64,000 bases of DNA from JBGPGW01 sp046349515 (lineage in GTDB: Bacteria > Pseudomonadota > Alphaproteobacteria > CADEGL01): positions 62,001 through 126,000 of the forward strand of contig JAXMCE010000001.1 of the NCBI GenBank assembly GCA_046349515.1. The letters are read 5' to 3'. Under the pieces are notes generated by a model. The model was not told the origin of the DNA. It did not search any database and saw only the letters and a list, made by a program, of their open reading frames with translations. Positions 1-8,550 of this stretch are shown here, one piece after another. Position 1 is the first letter of the stretch. Each line of letters starts with the position of its first letter. A program made the position numbers and the translations under genes.

Positions 1-2
1 GC

Positions 3-287
3 TTCATCGATGCCGCGCGCGCGGAATCGATCGGTCTCGTCAATCAGGTAGTGGACGCCTCGCTCCTCGACGCCGCCGTGGCCGAGATGGCGACGACGAT
101 CGCGAAGAAATCCTCGGCCACCGTCTCCCTCGGCAAGCGCGCGTTCTACCGGCAGATGGATCTCGACCTCGATGCGGCCTACGATTTCGCGAGCGAGACG
201 ATGGCGGACGGCATGATGCTCGGCGATGCGAAGGAAGGCATCGAGGCCTTCATGGCCAAGCGCGCGCCGGTCTGGAAGCACAAATAG
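3..287 (+). CDS. Enoyl-CoA hydratase/isomerase, C-terminal part (5' truncated by window edge)
   Basis: The reading frame is open from base 3 and ends at the stop at 285-287, so only the last ~94 residues are present. The stretch ARAESIGLVNQVV followed by a helical region with SSATVSLGKRAFYRQ and a C-terminal FMAKRAPVW is the usual end of the crotonase fold, where the protein trimerises. Catalytic glycines of the oxyanion hole lie upstream of the window, so substrate and exact reaction cannot be judged. Family membership is well supported; the specific role in fatty-acid or branched-acid degradation is inference. Confidence 0.85.
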   Translation, partial: FIDAARAESIGLVNQVVDASLLDAAVAEMATTIAKKSSATVSLGKRAFYRQMDLDLDAAYDFASETMADGMMLGDAKEGIEAFMAKRAPVWKHK

Positions 288-322
288 CGCAATCAGCCCC
301 GCCCCCGCCGGACCTCATGTGT

Positions 323-361
323 CGACAGGCTCAACATGAGGTCCTCATCCTGAGCCTGTCG
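323..361. repeat. Intergenic inverted repeat (CTCATCCTGAGCCTGTCGA family)
   Basis: CGACAGGCTCA at 323-333 is the exact reverse complement of TGAGCCTGTCG at 351-361, with an inner ATGAGG/CCTCAT pair, giving a long near-perfect hairpin just after the enoyl-CoA hydratase stop. Related pieces occur at 27735-27763 and around 45234-45275, so this is a dispersed intergenic repeat. It may also end transcription of the upstream gene, but no T-run follows it. Confidence 0.7.
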
Positions 362-410
362 AAGGACGAGGACCCAACGGCGTGCCTGTTGCAGTGACGA
401 AACGGCTTTC

Positions 411-902
411 ATGAATCACGACGCCTACACCGACGACTACATCCGAGACGTGCTCGCGAGCGTGCGCACGATCGCGATGGTGGGCGCCTCGGACAATTGG
501 AACCGCCCGAGCTACTTCGCCATGAAGTATCTCCAGAAGAAGGGCTACCGCGTGATCCCGGTGAACCCGCGCGCGGCCGGCGAGATCGTCTTGGGCGAGA
601 CGGTGGTGGCCGAACTCAAGGACATCACGGTTCCCTTCGACATGGTCGACATCTTCCGCAACGCCGAGGCCGCCGGCCCCATCACGCGCGAGGCCCTGGC
701 GCTTGCCAAGGACAGGGGCATCAAGGTCGTCTGGATGCAGCTCGGCGTGCGGAACGATGCGGCGGCGGCCGAGGCCGAGGCGGCCGGGCTTCGCGTGGTC
801 ATGAACCGCTGCCCCAAGATCGAGTATGCTCGCCTCCACGGGGAGCTCAGCTGGAACGGCATCAACTCCCAAGTCATCTCGAGCAAGCGGCGACGCCTTT
901 GA
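411..902 (+). CDS. CoA-binding domain protein (CoA_binding_2, YccU-like)
   Basis: A 163-residue protein made of a single Rossmann-like domain. It begins with a helix and then the nucleotide-binding turn VRTIAMVGASDNWNRPSY, followed by KKGYRVIPVNPRA, which is characteristic of the small CoA-binding family related to the N-terminal part of succinyl-CoA synthetase alpha. No ligase domain is attached. Its stop is only 22 bases before the metY start, so the two are probably co-transcribed. The biochemical role of this family is not established; ligand binding is inferred from family. Confidence 0.85.
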   Translation: MNHDAYTDDYIRDVLASVRTIAMVGASDNWNRPSYFAMKYLQKKGYRVIPVNPRAAGEIVLGETVVAELKDITVPFDMVDIFRNAEAAGPITREALALAKDRGIKVVWMQLGVRNDAAAAEAEAAGLRVVMNRCPKIEYARLHGELSWNGINSQVISSKRRRL

Positions 903-924
903 GGGCGGAGAGAAAGGAAGCGTC

Positions 925-2235
925 ATGAGCGAACAGAAGCGCGGTTTCGAAACCCTGAGCGTGCATGCGGGGGCTTCGCCCGATCCAACGACGGGCGCGC
1001 GGCAGACGCCCATCTACCAGACCACCTCCTTCGTGTTCGACGACGTCGACCACGCGGCCTCGCTGTTCAACCTGCAGGTGCCGGGCTTCATCTACTCGCG
1101 CCTCACGAACCCGACCGTCTCGGTCCTCGAAGAGCGCATGGCGGCGCTCGAGGGCGGGCGCGGTGCGACCGCGACCGCCTCCGGCCACGCGGCGCAGATC
1201 CTCGCCCTCTTCCCGCTCATGGGCCCGGGCGACGAGATCGTGGCCTCGACCAAGCTCTACGGCGGCTCGGTCAACCAGATGGGCCACAGCTACAAGAAGT
1301 TCGGCTGGAACACGAAGTTCGCCGATCCGGACGATCCGAAGAACATCGAGCGCGCGATCACGGAGAAGACCAAGGCCATCTTCATCGAGGTTCTGGCCAA
1401 CCCCGGTGGCGTCGTCGTCGACCTCGGCGCGATCGCCTCGATCGCGAAGAAGGCGGGCATCCCGCTCGTCGTCGACAACACGCTCGCGACGCCCTATCTC
1501 TGCCGGCCCATCGAGCATGGCGCCGACATCGTCATCCACTCGACGACGAAGTTCCTTTCCGGCAACGGCACCTCGATCGGGGGCGTCGTCATCGACTCGG
1601 GCAAGTTCGACTGGCTGAAGAGCGGCAAGTTCCCGAGTCTCACCAAGCCCGCGCCCGAGTATCACGGCCTCGTCTTCGCCGAGACCTTCGGCGATTTGGC
1701 TTACACGATCTACGGCCATGCGATCGGCCTCCGCGATCTCGGCGCGAGCCAGTCGCCCTTGAATGCGTGGCTGACGCTTCTCGGCATCGAGACCCTGGCG
1801 CTCCGCATGGAGCGGCATTGCGCCAACGCCGGCAAGGTCGCCGCGTTCCTCGAGAAGCATCCGGCCGTCGCGTGGGTGTCCTACGCGGGCCTCCCCTCGA
1901 GCCGGTACCACGCGCTCGCCAAGCGCTATCTCCCGAAGGGCGCGGGCTCTGTCTTTACCTTCGGCGTCAAGGGCGGCTACGAGGCGGGCGTCAAGCTCGT
2001 CGAGAGCTGCGAGCTGTTCTCGCACCTCGCCAATATCGGCGATGCGCGGAGCCTCATCATCCACCCGGCTTCGACGACACACCGCCAGCTGACGGAGGAG
2101 CAGCGCGTCGCGGCCGGCGCGGGACCCGACGTCGTGCGCCTCTCGATCGGGATCGAGTCGGTCGACGACATCATCGCCGATCTCGATCGCGGTCTAGGTG
2201 CCGCGGTGTCCAAGTCCCAACGCGCGGCGGAGTAG
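925..2235 (+). CDS. metY: O-acetylhomoserine aminocarboxypropyltransferase/sulfhydrylase
   Basis: A 436-residue PLP enzyme of the Cys/Met metabolism family that makes homocysteine (or methionine) from O-acetylhomoserine and sulfide (or methanethiol). The start ETLSVHAGASPDPTTGARQTP, the SRLTNPTV motif, and the PLP lysine at about residue 209 in HSTTKFLSGNG are all present, with length typical of MetY. The start at 925 is preceded by GAGAAAGGAAG at suitable spacing; the open frame runs further upstream to 826 but that part lies inside the CoA-binding gene. No SAM riboswitch fits in the 22-base gap, so control is probably from an upstream promoter. Confidence 0.92.
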   Translation: MSEQKRGFETLSVHAGASPDPTTGARQTPIYQTTSFVFDDVDHAASLFNLQVPGFIYSRLTNPTVSVLEERMAALEGGRGATATASGHAAQILALFPLMGPGDEIVASTKLYGGSVNQMGHSYKKFGWNTKFADPDDPKNIERAITEKTKAIFIEVLANPGGVVVDLGAIASIAKKAGIPLVVDNTLATPYLCRPIEHGADIVIHSTTKFLSGNGTSIGGVVIDSGKFDWLKSGKFPSLTKPAPEYHGLVFAETFGDLAYTIYGHAIGLRDLGASQSPLNAWLTLLGIETLALRMERHCANAGKVAAFLEKHPAVAWVSYAGLPSSRYHALAKRYLPKGAGSVFTFGVKGGYEAGVKLVESCELFSHLANIGDARSLIIHPASTTHRQLTEEQRVAAGAGPDVVRLSIGIESVDDIIADLDRGLGAAVSKSQRAAE

Positions 2236-2238
2236 CGC

Positions 2239-2595
2239 TCAGCGCGCGCAGTTGAAGGTGCCCTTGGCGAAGCTGCAGCGATAGCGGCCGTCGAGCGCCT
2301 TCCGCGCCTCGACGGTCACGAGCTGGCCCCCGGCTGCGGGCACGCGCGCCACGCATTGGAGCTCGGTCGCGGCGGCCGACCCGCTCACATCGGGCAGGAA
2401 GAAGGCGAGGCCGTTGGCCCACGCCTCGACGCGCGCTTCGCTCGCCCCTTCGATCCAGACCTGCCAACCCGCGCCGAGCGTCTCGCCGTTCGAGACCGTC
2501 GCGGGCACGGGCGGGCATGGCGTGGGACCGGTCTGGGCCCGTGCCTCCGCCGCCAGCATCGCGATCAGGATCAGGACCACGCTCCCCCACCGCAT
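2239..2595 (-). CDS. Small secreted protein, unknown function
   Basis: Encodes 118 residues starting MRWGSVVLILIAMLAAEARAQ, a clear Sec signal peptide with predicted cleavage after ARA. The mature part is short, with three cysteines, and I recognise no domain in it. It lies 8 bases downstream of the MFS gene on the same strand and is probably co-transcribed with it. It ends 3 bases after the convergent metY stop. Export is well supported; function is unknown. Confidence 0.6.
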   Translation of the reverse strand: MRWGSVVLILIAMLAAEARAQTGPTPCPPVPATVSNGETLGAGWQVWIEGASEARVEAWANGLAFFLPDVSGSAAATELQCVARVPAAGGQLVTVEARKALDGRYRCSFAKGTFNCAR

Positions 2596-2603
2596 GGCCG
2601 CGC

Positions 2604-3854
2604 CTATTCCGCGGCGCTCGGCTGCGAGCGGGCGCCGGCGGGCGCCGCCCGAACCGAGGGCAGCAGCACGCACGCGACCAGCACGAGGGCCGCAAATCCG
2701 ACGAGCGTGAAGAACACCCAGGTGAAGCTGCCGGTCGAATCGAAAATGAATCCGACGAGCGGAACGCTCGCGGCGCTCGAGCTCAGGCTCACGACGAAGC
2801 GAAGACCATAGGCGGTCGAGCGCCACTCGGGCGGCGCGTGGTGCGCGATCAGACTGTCGACGGCCGGCTGCACCGCCATGACGAGCGAAAGGATCGCGAC
2901 GGCGGCGACGACGAGCGGCGTGCCCATGGCCGACGTCGTCAGCAACAGCACCGGAACGAGCGCCCCGTAGGCGACGACCAGCACGATGCGGTGCGGCGCC
3001 CGGTCGGCGAGATACCCGCCGAGAAGCTGCGCCCCCGCCGCGACCGCGTAGACGAGCGTCACGAGACTCGCGACATCGACGAGCTCGCCCCCGTCGCCGA
3101 GCCGCTCGGCGAAGAGCTTGGGCATGCCGACGGTGAGCGCGTTGTAGATGACGGAGCCGCCCATGAGGATGACGCAGAGCGCGGCGAACAGGCGCGTCGA
3201 GCCCAGCATTGCGCGCGCTGTCGGACGCGCCGAGCCCGCCTCGCGCCGGGCGGCGTTCGGCGCCTCCGCCGGGATGAGCGCCAGGAAAAGAAGCGCGATC
3301 ACGAGCGTCGCCGCGCCGGGCACGATGAAGGCCGCGCGCCAATCGACGAGGTCGATGAGCGCGCCCGCGACGAGGGCGGCACTCGCCGTGCCGGCGCTGC
3401 CGAAGACCGCGTTGATGCCGAGCGCGCGGCCGCGCCGGCTCGCGTGGCGGACGAGCCATCCGAACCCGACCGGATGGTAGATCGAGGCGAAGAGGCCCAT
3501 CACGCCCAAGGCCACCGCGATCCAGAACGGGCTCGGCGCCAGGCCCGCGCCGATCGCCGAGGCGCCGATGCCGAGGAAATAGACGGTGAGCATCTTGCGC
3601 TCGCCGAACCGGTCGCCGAGCCAGCCGGCCGGAAGCGCGCCGACGCCCGAGAGCACGAAAGCCGGCAGCGACAGGGCCAAGAGCTCGCCGTAGGGACGGT
3701 GGAACTCCCGCTCGAGCGCGAGCACCACCGTCGCATAGAGAAGCATGAACAGGTGGTGGAGGTAGTGGCCGAGATAGGTGAAGGTCAGCGCGCGACGTTC
3801 CAAGCCCTTGCCCCACCGTTCATTTTTTTTGAGCGTCCCGTCGGAGTGCGCCAT
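2604..3854 (-). CDS. MFS transporter
   Basis: A 416-residue permease of the major facilitator superfamily with about twelve hydrophobic segments. The family signature in the loop between helices 2 and 3 is visible as GWLGDRFGERKML, and the second half repeats the pattern at GGYLADRAPH. I chose ATG 3854 because AGGCAGG lies directly upstream and because the sequence further upstream in this frame lacks any membrane character. Substrate cannot be told from sequence. It is followed by the small secreted protein gene. Confidence 0.85.
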   Translation of the reverse strand: MAHSDGTLKKNERWGKGLERRALTFTYLGHYLHHLFMLLYATVVLALEREFHRPYGELLALSLPAFVLSGVGALPAGWLGDRFGERKMLTVYFLGIGASAIGAGLAPSPFWIAVALGVMGLFASIYHPVGFGWLVRHASRRGRALGINAVFGSAGTASAALVAGALIDLVDWRAAFIVPGAATLVIALLFLALIPAEAPNAARREAGSARPTARAMLGSTRLFAALCVILMGGSVIYNALTVGMPKLFAERLGDGGELVDVASLVTLVYAVAAGAQLLGGYLADRAPHRIVLVVAYGALVPVLLLTTSAMGTPLVVAAVAILSLVMAVQPAVDSLIAHHAPPEWRSTAYGLRFVVSLSSSAASVPLVGFIFDSTGSFTWVFFTLVGFAALVLVACVLLPSVRAAPAGARSQPSAAE

Positions 3855-4041
3855 CCTGCCTGGAACGGAGGGCGGGCGAAACCCCATTCGCGGGCATTTC
3901 CCCTGGTTGGCGCATGGAGCGACCCCGGATTCCCTGGCCACCTCGCCCGCCGCGCCACAATCCGGCCCCAATCCGGCCCTTCGCCGGCCACAGCGCCTTC
4001 CCATACTCCTCCTTGAGAGTACGCCAATAAAGGTATGTGCC

Positions 4042-4224
4042 ATGGTCACCCTCTTCGACGAAGCGGGCCCCACCGACCCCCACCGCACAGACGGCGACGT
4101 CGATCTCGACCGCCTGGTCTGGGATCCCGAATACCGGGCGGAGATTCAGCGGACGCTGAGGCCGTGCTGTCCCGGCAACGCGGCCAATGACGATGCGCCG
4201 CGGCCGCTCAAGACCGTGGCCTAG
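4042..4224 (+). CDS. Small hypothetical protein (60 aa)
   Basis: A short acidic reading frame starting at ATG 4042 with AAAGG eight bases upstream. The centre (DLDRLVWDPEYRAEIQ) looks like a real amphipathic helix rather than random GC-rich sequence. It is divergent from the MFS gene, whose start is at 3854. There is no recognised domain. Frame length and composition make it plausible but unproven. Confidence 0.45.
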   Translation: MVTLFDEAGPTDPHRTDGDVDLDRLVWDPEYRAEIQRTLRPCCPGNAANDDAPRPLKTVA

Positions 4225-4349
4225 ACGCGCATCCGCCGTCACGGCCGCGATCGGTCGAATTTCTGTCCCAAGCGATCCGCATCGCTATCACCCTGCTTCG
4301 GTCACGTTCGGCATGACCAGGCTCGGCATGGCAATGTCATCGTGACCCT

Positions 4350-4455
4350 CGCCTGGCCCCTCCCTTCCAGGGAGGGGGACGAAATGTTTGCGCTGATCGC
4401 ATGTTTCCCTCTCCCGTTCACGGGAGAGGGCGGCGAGCGGCAGCGAGCAGGGAGA
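4350..4455. repeat. Dispersed intergenic palindromic element, copy 1
   Basis: The 363-base gap between 4225 and 4587 has no convincing gene but holds two perfect hairpins: CCCCTCCCT/AGGGAGGGG at 4357-4377 with a 3-base loop, and CCCTCTCCCG/CGGGAGAGGG at 4407-4430 with loop TTCA. The same pair, in the opposite order and orientation, occurs at 22811-22895, including similar sequence between the hairpins. This indicates a mobile or repeated intergenic element rather than two unrelated terminators. Confidence 0.7.
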
Positions 4456-4541
4456 GGGTCGCGCCGTCAACGGCCTCGGTTTGGTCGCTCGAGAAGTGCG
4501 GCCTTCCCGAGAGGCGCAGCCCGCCCGTGCGCCAGACCTGA

Positions 4542-4547
4542 TATCAT
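4542..4547 (+). promoter_or_regulatory. Possible -10 element for the cupin gene
   Basis: TATCAT lies about 40 bases before the cupin start in a locally AT-richer spot of a GC-rich region. No good -35 hexamer is visible at 17 bases, so this is a weak call based on the -10 alone. Confidence 0.25.
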
Positions 4548-4587
4548 CCCGCCCGTCCTCCACACCACCCAGGGACGGGAGCCGGTC

Positions 4588-4941
4588 ATGACGGCAGCGA
4601 CGAAGCGCGAAGCGCTCAAGGACGCGAGCCACCTCTACGAGGTCGAGCGTCGCGCCTATCACCTCGAGCGCCCGGGATTCCGGATCAGCGAGCTGCAGCT
4701 CTCCCCGACCCAGACAGTGCCCTGGCACACCCACACCCATGTGAGCGACACGTTCTATGTGCTCGAAGGACGGCTTCGCCTCTTCGTCCAGAATCCCAAG
4801 GACGAGGTGAACCTCGGCCCCGGCGAGAGCTACCGCGTCGCTGCCGGCCGGCCCCATCTCGTGACGAACGCGGGCCAACGCTCGCTCACGTTCCTCGTGC
4901 TTCAGGGAATCGGCGAATACGACTACGTCCCGCTCGTTTAG
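4588..4941 (+). CDS. Single-domain cupin protein
   Basis: A 117-residue small beta-barrel protein. The first cupin motif is seen as PWHTHTHVSDTFYVLEGRL, supplying three histidines and a nearby glutamate as metal ligands; the second motif is PGESYRVAAGRPHLVTNAG with the fourth histidine. A bound divalent metal is therefore likely. Small cupins of this type range from isomerases to dioxygenases and simple binding proteins, so the reaction cannot be named. It stands alone, with the palindromic repeat upstream and a further unrelated gene 178 bases downstream. Confidence 0.8.
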   Translation: MTAATKREALKDASHLYEVERRAYHLERPGFRISELQLSPTQTVPWHTHTHVSDTFYVLEGRLRLFVQNPKDEVNLGPGESYRVAAGRPHLVTNAGQRSLTFLVLQGIGEYDYVPLV

Positions 4942-5119
4942 GGGCGGCGCGGAGCGGACAACGAGCCTTACGCGCTCCCTCGCCTCCGACGCGGTCGCTT
5001 CGGCATCAATTGCCATTTCGCGAAACGCACGCCAGGCCATTCCATGACCGAATGCTTCCCTCGCTTGGCCTCCGCCGCGATCTCGCCTAGCATGGGCCCA
5101 CGCAATGGGAGGGAGGCCC

Positions 5120-5392
5120 ATGGCACGTCTCGCGATCGTGGCGGGGGGCGAGAAGCCCGCACCCGCCGCGCGCCCTACGGCCGTTCAACGCGCATGGCTC
5201 TCGCGCGGGCTCGATCAGCCCGGCGGGAAGCTGCCGCTTTTCGACGAGAGCGGCAAGAAGGTCGACCCGCGCACGATCCGGCGCTGCGTGGATGAGGGTT
5301 GGGCCGAGCCATGGTTCGACAATCCGTTGAAGCCGGACTGGCTGGTCTGCAAGCTGACCGACAAGGGCCGCGCCGCGCTTGGCAAGCGCTGA
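5120..5392 (+). CDS. Small hypothetical protein (90 aa)
   Basis: Starts at ATG 5120 with a strong GGGAGG five bases upstream; a TAGCAT box at about 5091 could be its -10 element. The C-terminal half (DPRTIRRCVDEGWAEPW followed by WLVCKLTDKGRAAL) resembles the end of a winged-helix or similar small DNA-binding fold, with a helix and then a 'LTDKGR' turn, but this is only a resemblance. No enzyme motif is present. It lies 57 bases before the next MFS gene, so the two may be co-transcribed. Confidence 0.6.
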   Translation: MARLAIVAGGEKPAPAARPTAVQRAWLSRGLDQPGGKLPLFDESGKKVDPRTIRRCVDEGWAEPWFDNPLKPDWLVCKLTDKGRAALGKR

Positions 5393-5449
5393 CGCCGTGA
5401 TCGCCCGCGCGCGGCCGACCGTGGCATGCCTGAGGAAAGGTACCGGCCG

Positions 5450-6718
5450 ATGAGCAAGACCTTTCCCCAGATCGCCTCGCTTCTTCTCGGCATGGGAATC
5501 GTGCAGCTCGGCAACGGGCTGCTCACCACGATCATCAGCCTCCGGATGAAGATCGAAAACTTCCCGGCCGAGATCATCGGTCTGGTGCTGGCCTGCTATT
5601 TCGCGGGCCAGATGATCGCCGCGCGCACGCTGCCGCGGATCGTCGAGCGCGTGGGTCCCGTGCGCACCTTCGCCGCGGCGGCGGCGCTCCTCGCGGCGGC
5701 CGCGCTCTCGCAGATCCTGCTCGTGACGGGACTCGTCTGGACCGCGCTGCGGACGGCGACCGGCTACGGCATGGCCGGGCTCAACATGGTGGTCGAGAGC
5801 TGGCTCAACGCGCGCGCATCGAACGAGAACCGCGGCCAGGTGCTCGCCCTCTACATGATCATGGTCTATCTCGCGACGGGGCTCGGGCAGTTCCTGCTGA
5901 ACCTGGCGAGCCCGGGCGGATTCGAGCTCTTCGCGCTGGCGACCGTGCTCATCACCGTGGGCCTCATTCCGGTGGCGCTCACGCGCGCGCCGGCACCGGT
6001 GTTCGGCGAGCGCTCGACCCTGGGCTTCCGCGCCCTCTACCGGGTCTCGCCCTTGGGAGTCGTGGGCGTGCTCGGCACCGGCCTCGTCAACGGCGCGTTC
6101 TACGGCTTGGGGCCGATCTTCGCTCGCGACATCGGCCTCGACGACATGGGCGTCTCGAGCTTCATGGGCGTCACGATCATCGCGGGCCTCGCCATGCAGT
6201 GGCCCGTGGGCCGGTTGTCCGACATCTACGACCGGCGCACCGTGCTGATGGCGGTGTTCTTCGCGGTCGCCGGGGCCTGCATCCTGATGAGCGCCGCGCT
6301 CCGCCTCCATCCGCAGTGGACGCTCCTCGTGGGCGCGCTCTACGGCGGCCTGTCCTTCACGACCTACTCGCTCTCGGTCGCCCATGCCTGCGATTTCTTG
6401 ACGCCCAAGGATCTCGTCAAGGCCAGCGGCGGCTTCGTCTTCACTTACGGCATCGGCGCCGTCATCGGGCCGCCGATCGCGTCGATCTTCATGTCGACGA
6501 TCGGGCCCGACGGGCTGTTCATCTACTCGGCGCTCGTCAATCTGGTCCTGGCCGGCTTCGCGATCTACCGCATGTTCCAGCGCGCGCCCATGCCCAAGGA
6601 GCAGCAGCGCGACTACGTCTCCCTCCCCGAGACGACGCCCGTCGTCCGGGCGCTCGATCCGCACGCGGTCGCGAGCGGCCCCGTGCGTCGCGAGGGCCAT
6701 CCGCTCGTCGCGGACTAG
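5450..6718 (+). CDS. MFS transporter, YcaD-like
   Basis: A 422-residue permease with about twelve membrane segments. The helix 2-3 loop is reduced, and the mid-protein loop GRLSDIYDRRTVLM carries the MFS signature of the second half. The overall pattern and the soluble C-terminal tail (KEQQRDYVSLPETTPVV) resemble the E. coli YcaD subgroup. ATG 5450 is preferred over ATG 5426 because GAGGAAAGG sits about nine bases upstream of it. The stop is 11 bases before the first EamA gene, so it probably heads the transporter run up to 9441. Substrate unknown. Confidence 0.85.
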   Translation: MSKTFPQIASLLLGMGIVQLGNGLLTTIISLRMKIENFPAEIIGLVLACYFAGQMIAARTLPRIVERVGPVRTFAAAAALLAAAALSQILLVTGLVWTALRTATGYGMAGLNMVVESWLNARASNENRGQVLALYMIMVYLATGLGQFLLNLASPGGFELFALATVLITVGLIPVALTRAPAPVFGERSTLGFRALYRVSPLGVVGVLGTGLVNGAFYGLGPIFARDIGLDDMGVSSFMGVTIIAGLAMQWPVGRLSDIYDRRTVLMAVFFAVAGACILMSAALRLHPQWTLLVGALYGGLSFTTYSLSVAHACDFLTPKDLVKASGGFVFTYGIGAVIGPPIASIFMSTIGPDGLFIYSALVNLVLAGFAIYRMFQRAPMPKEQQRDYVSLPETTPVVRALDPHAVASGPVRREGHPLVAD

Positions 6719-6729
6719 CGGACGCTCCG

Positions 6730-7663
6730 ATGGAGAGCGACGCCTCGCAGCCGGGCGTGCGCGCCGTTGGTCCCGTCGCGGTCGCGCATGAGCCCGCCCT
6801 CGCCCGCGCCATGCTGCTCATGGCCGGCGCGGTTTCGCTCTATCCGATCAGCGACGCCATCGCGAAGTACCTGGCGCTCACCTACCACCCGATCCAGGTG
6901 ACCTGGGCACGCTACGTCTTCCAGTCCGTGATGCTCGCGGCGGTGCTCGGCGGGCCGCGGGCCATGCGCTGGTTCCGCACGGCGCACTTGAAGCTCCAGC
7001 TCGCGCGCGCGGCCCTCGCCGTTCTCTCGACCGTGTGCTTCGTCTCCTCGCTTCGCTTGATCGAAGTGGTGGACGCGATCGCCATCATCTTCATCGGCCC
7101 CCTGCTCATGGTCGCCTTCTCGGTGCCGCTCTTGGGCGAGCGCGTGGGAATCCACCGCTGGAGCGCTGTCATCGTCGGCTTCATCGGCATGCTCATCGTG
7201 TTCCGCCCCGGATTCGGCATGGCGGTCGGCGGCGCGCTCCTGGCGCTCGTCTCCGCGGTCTTCAACACGCTCATGCAGATCATCACGCGGAAGGTCGTGC
7301 GCACGGACCCGCCGATCACGACGCTTCTCTATCTCGTCGCGGGCGGCGGCGCCTTCATCAGCCTCGTCGTGCCCTTCTACTGGACGCCGCCGCAGGGCAC
7401 CGCCTGGATGCTCATGATCCTCGCGGGGCTCATCGGCGGGATCGCTGTTCGGCGTCATCAAGGCGATCCAGCTGGCGCCGCTCTCGGCGCTCGCCCCCTT
7501 CTCCTACACGCAGATCGCCTCGGCCACGATCGTGAGCTTCGTCGTCTCGCACTATCTGCCCGACGGGATCAGCGTGCTCGGCGTCCTCATCGTCATCGGC
7601 TCGGGTCTTTACGTCTTCCACCGCGAGCGGCGCCTGGCCGCACGGGCGAGCGCCCCCCAATGA
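6730..7663 (+). pseudogene. EamA/DMT-family permease, first of three, interrupted by a frameshift
   Basis: Residues from ATG 6730 match its two neighbours closely (YPISDAIAKYLALTYHPIQV, LGERVGIHRWSAVIVGF), but after GLIGGI at about 7444 the frame is lost. The normal end (FGVIKAIQLAPLSALAPF, then GLYVFHRERR) continues one frame over and stops at 7663. Alignment to the next two copies fits loss of one base near 7444. Its stop overlaps the ATG of the next gene at 7660, the usual sign of an intact operon. It is either a fresh pseudogene or an assembly error in an intact ten-helix permease. Confidence 0.75.
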
Positions 7664-8541
7664 CGGCCGAGCGCGGCCACGTCCTGAAGGGCATCGGCAT
7701 CATGATCCTCGCCGTCTCGCTGTTTCCGGTGAGCGACGCGATCTCGAAGCATCTCACCACCGACTACCACGTGCTGGAGATCCTGTGGCTGCGCCACATC
7801 GTGCAGCTGGCCGCCGTCGTGGCGCTCATCGCGGCGTCGGGGCGATGGGCGCTCACCCGCACGCGGCGCCCGCGTCTCCAGCTCGTGCGCGCGGGACTCA
7901 CGGTCGGCGCCACGATCCTCTTCATCACCGCGCTCAAATACGTGCCGCTCGTCGACGGGGTGACGATCCTTTTCGCGCAGAGTCTCATGACCGCGGCCTT
8001 GTCCGTCCCGCTGCTGGGCGAGCGGGTCGGGGCGCATCGCTGGGGCGCGGTCGCCGTCGGCTTCGCGGGTATCCTCATCGTCATGCGCCCTGGCCTCGGC
8101 GTCGTCCATTGGGCGGCCTCCCTCGCCCTCCTCGCGGCGCTGTGCAACGCGCTCAATCAGATCTACACGCGGCGGCTGGCCGCCTCCGATGCCGCCCTCA
8201 CCACGTTCTTCTACGGCAGCCTCGTCGGCGTCGTGGCCCTGGCGCCCGCCATACCCTTCGTCTGGACCGCAGTCACGGACGAGACCTGGCTGTGGTTCGC
8301 GGCCGCGGGCCTCATCGGCGGGCTCGGCCACTTCCTTCTCATCAAAGCCTTCGACTTCGCCGGCGCCGCGGTGCTGGCCCCGTTCAACTATGCGCAGCTC
8401 GGCTCGGCGACGGTCCTTGGCCTTCTCTGGTTCGGCGACGTGCCGGACGCCTGGACGATCCTCGGCCTCGTCATCGTCATCGCATCGGGCCTCTACATCC
8501 TTCATCGCGAGCGGCGCGCCGAGAGGCGCGCAGCCGGCTGA
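7660..8541 (+). CDS. EamA/DMT-family permease, second of three
   Basis: A 293-residue inner-membrane protein with two EamA repeats of five helices each, the normal size for the family. Conserved pieces are FPVSDAISKHLTTDYHVLEI, LGERVGAHRWGAVAVGFAG and the end ASGLYILHRERR. The start overlaps the previous stop by four bases, implying translational coupling. DMT permeases export or import amino acids, nucleobases or other small metabolites; the substrate cannot be inferred. It is clearly a paralogue of the genes on both sides. Confidence 0.88.
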   Translation: MTAERGHVLKGIGIMILAVSLFPVSDAISKHLTTDYHVLEILWLRHIVQLAAVVALIAASGRWALTRTRRPRLQLVRAGLTVGATILFITALKYVPLVDGVTILFAQSLMTAALSVPLLGERVGAHRWGAVAVGFAGILIVMRPGLGVVHWAASLALLAALCNALNQIYTRRLAASDAALTTFFYGSLVGVVALAPAIPFVWTAVTDETWLWFAAAGLIGGLGHFLLIKAFDFAGAAVLAPFNYAQLGSATVLGLLWFGDVPDAWTILGLVIVIASGLYILHRERRAERRAAG

Positions 8542-8550
8542 GGGGTGCCG

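Noticed and set aside
902..925. SAM riboswitch upstream of metY
   Set aside because: Only 22 bases separate metY from the previous gene, too short for a riboswitch.
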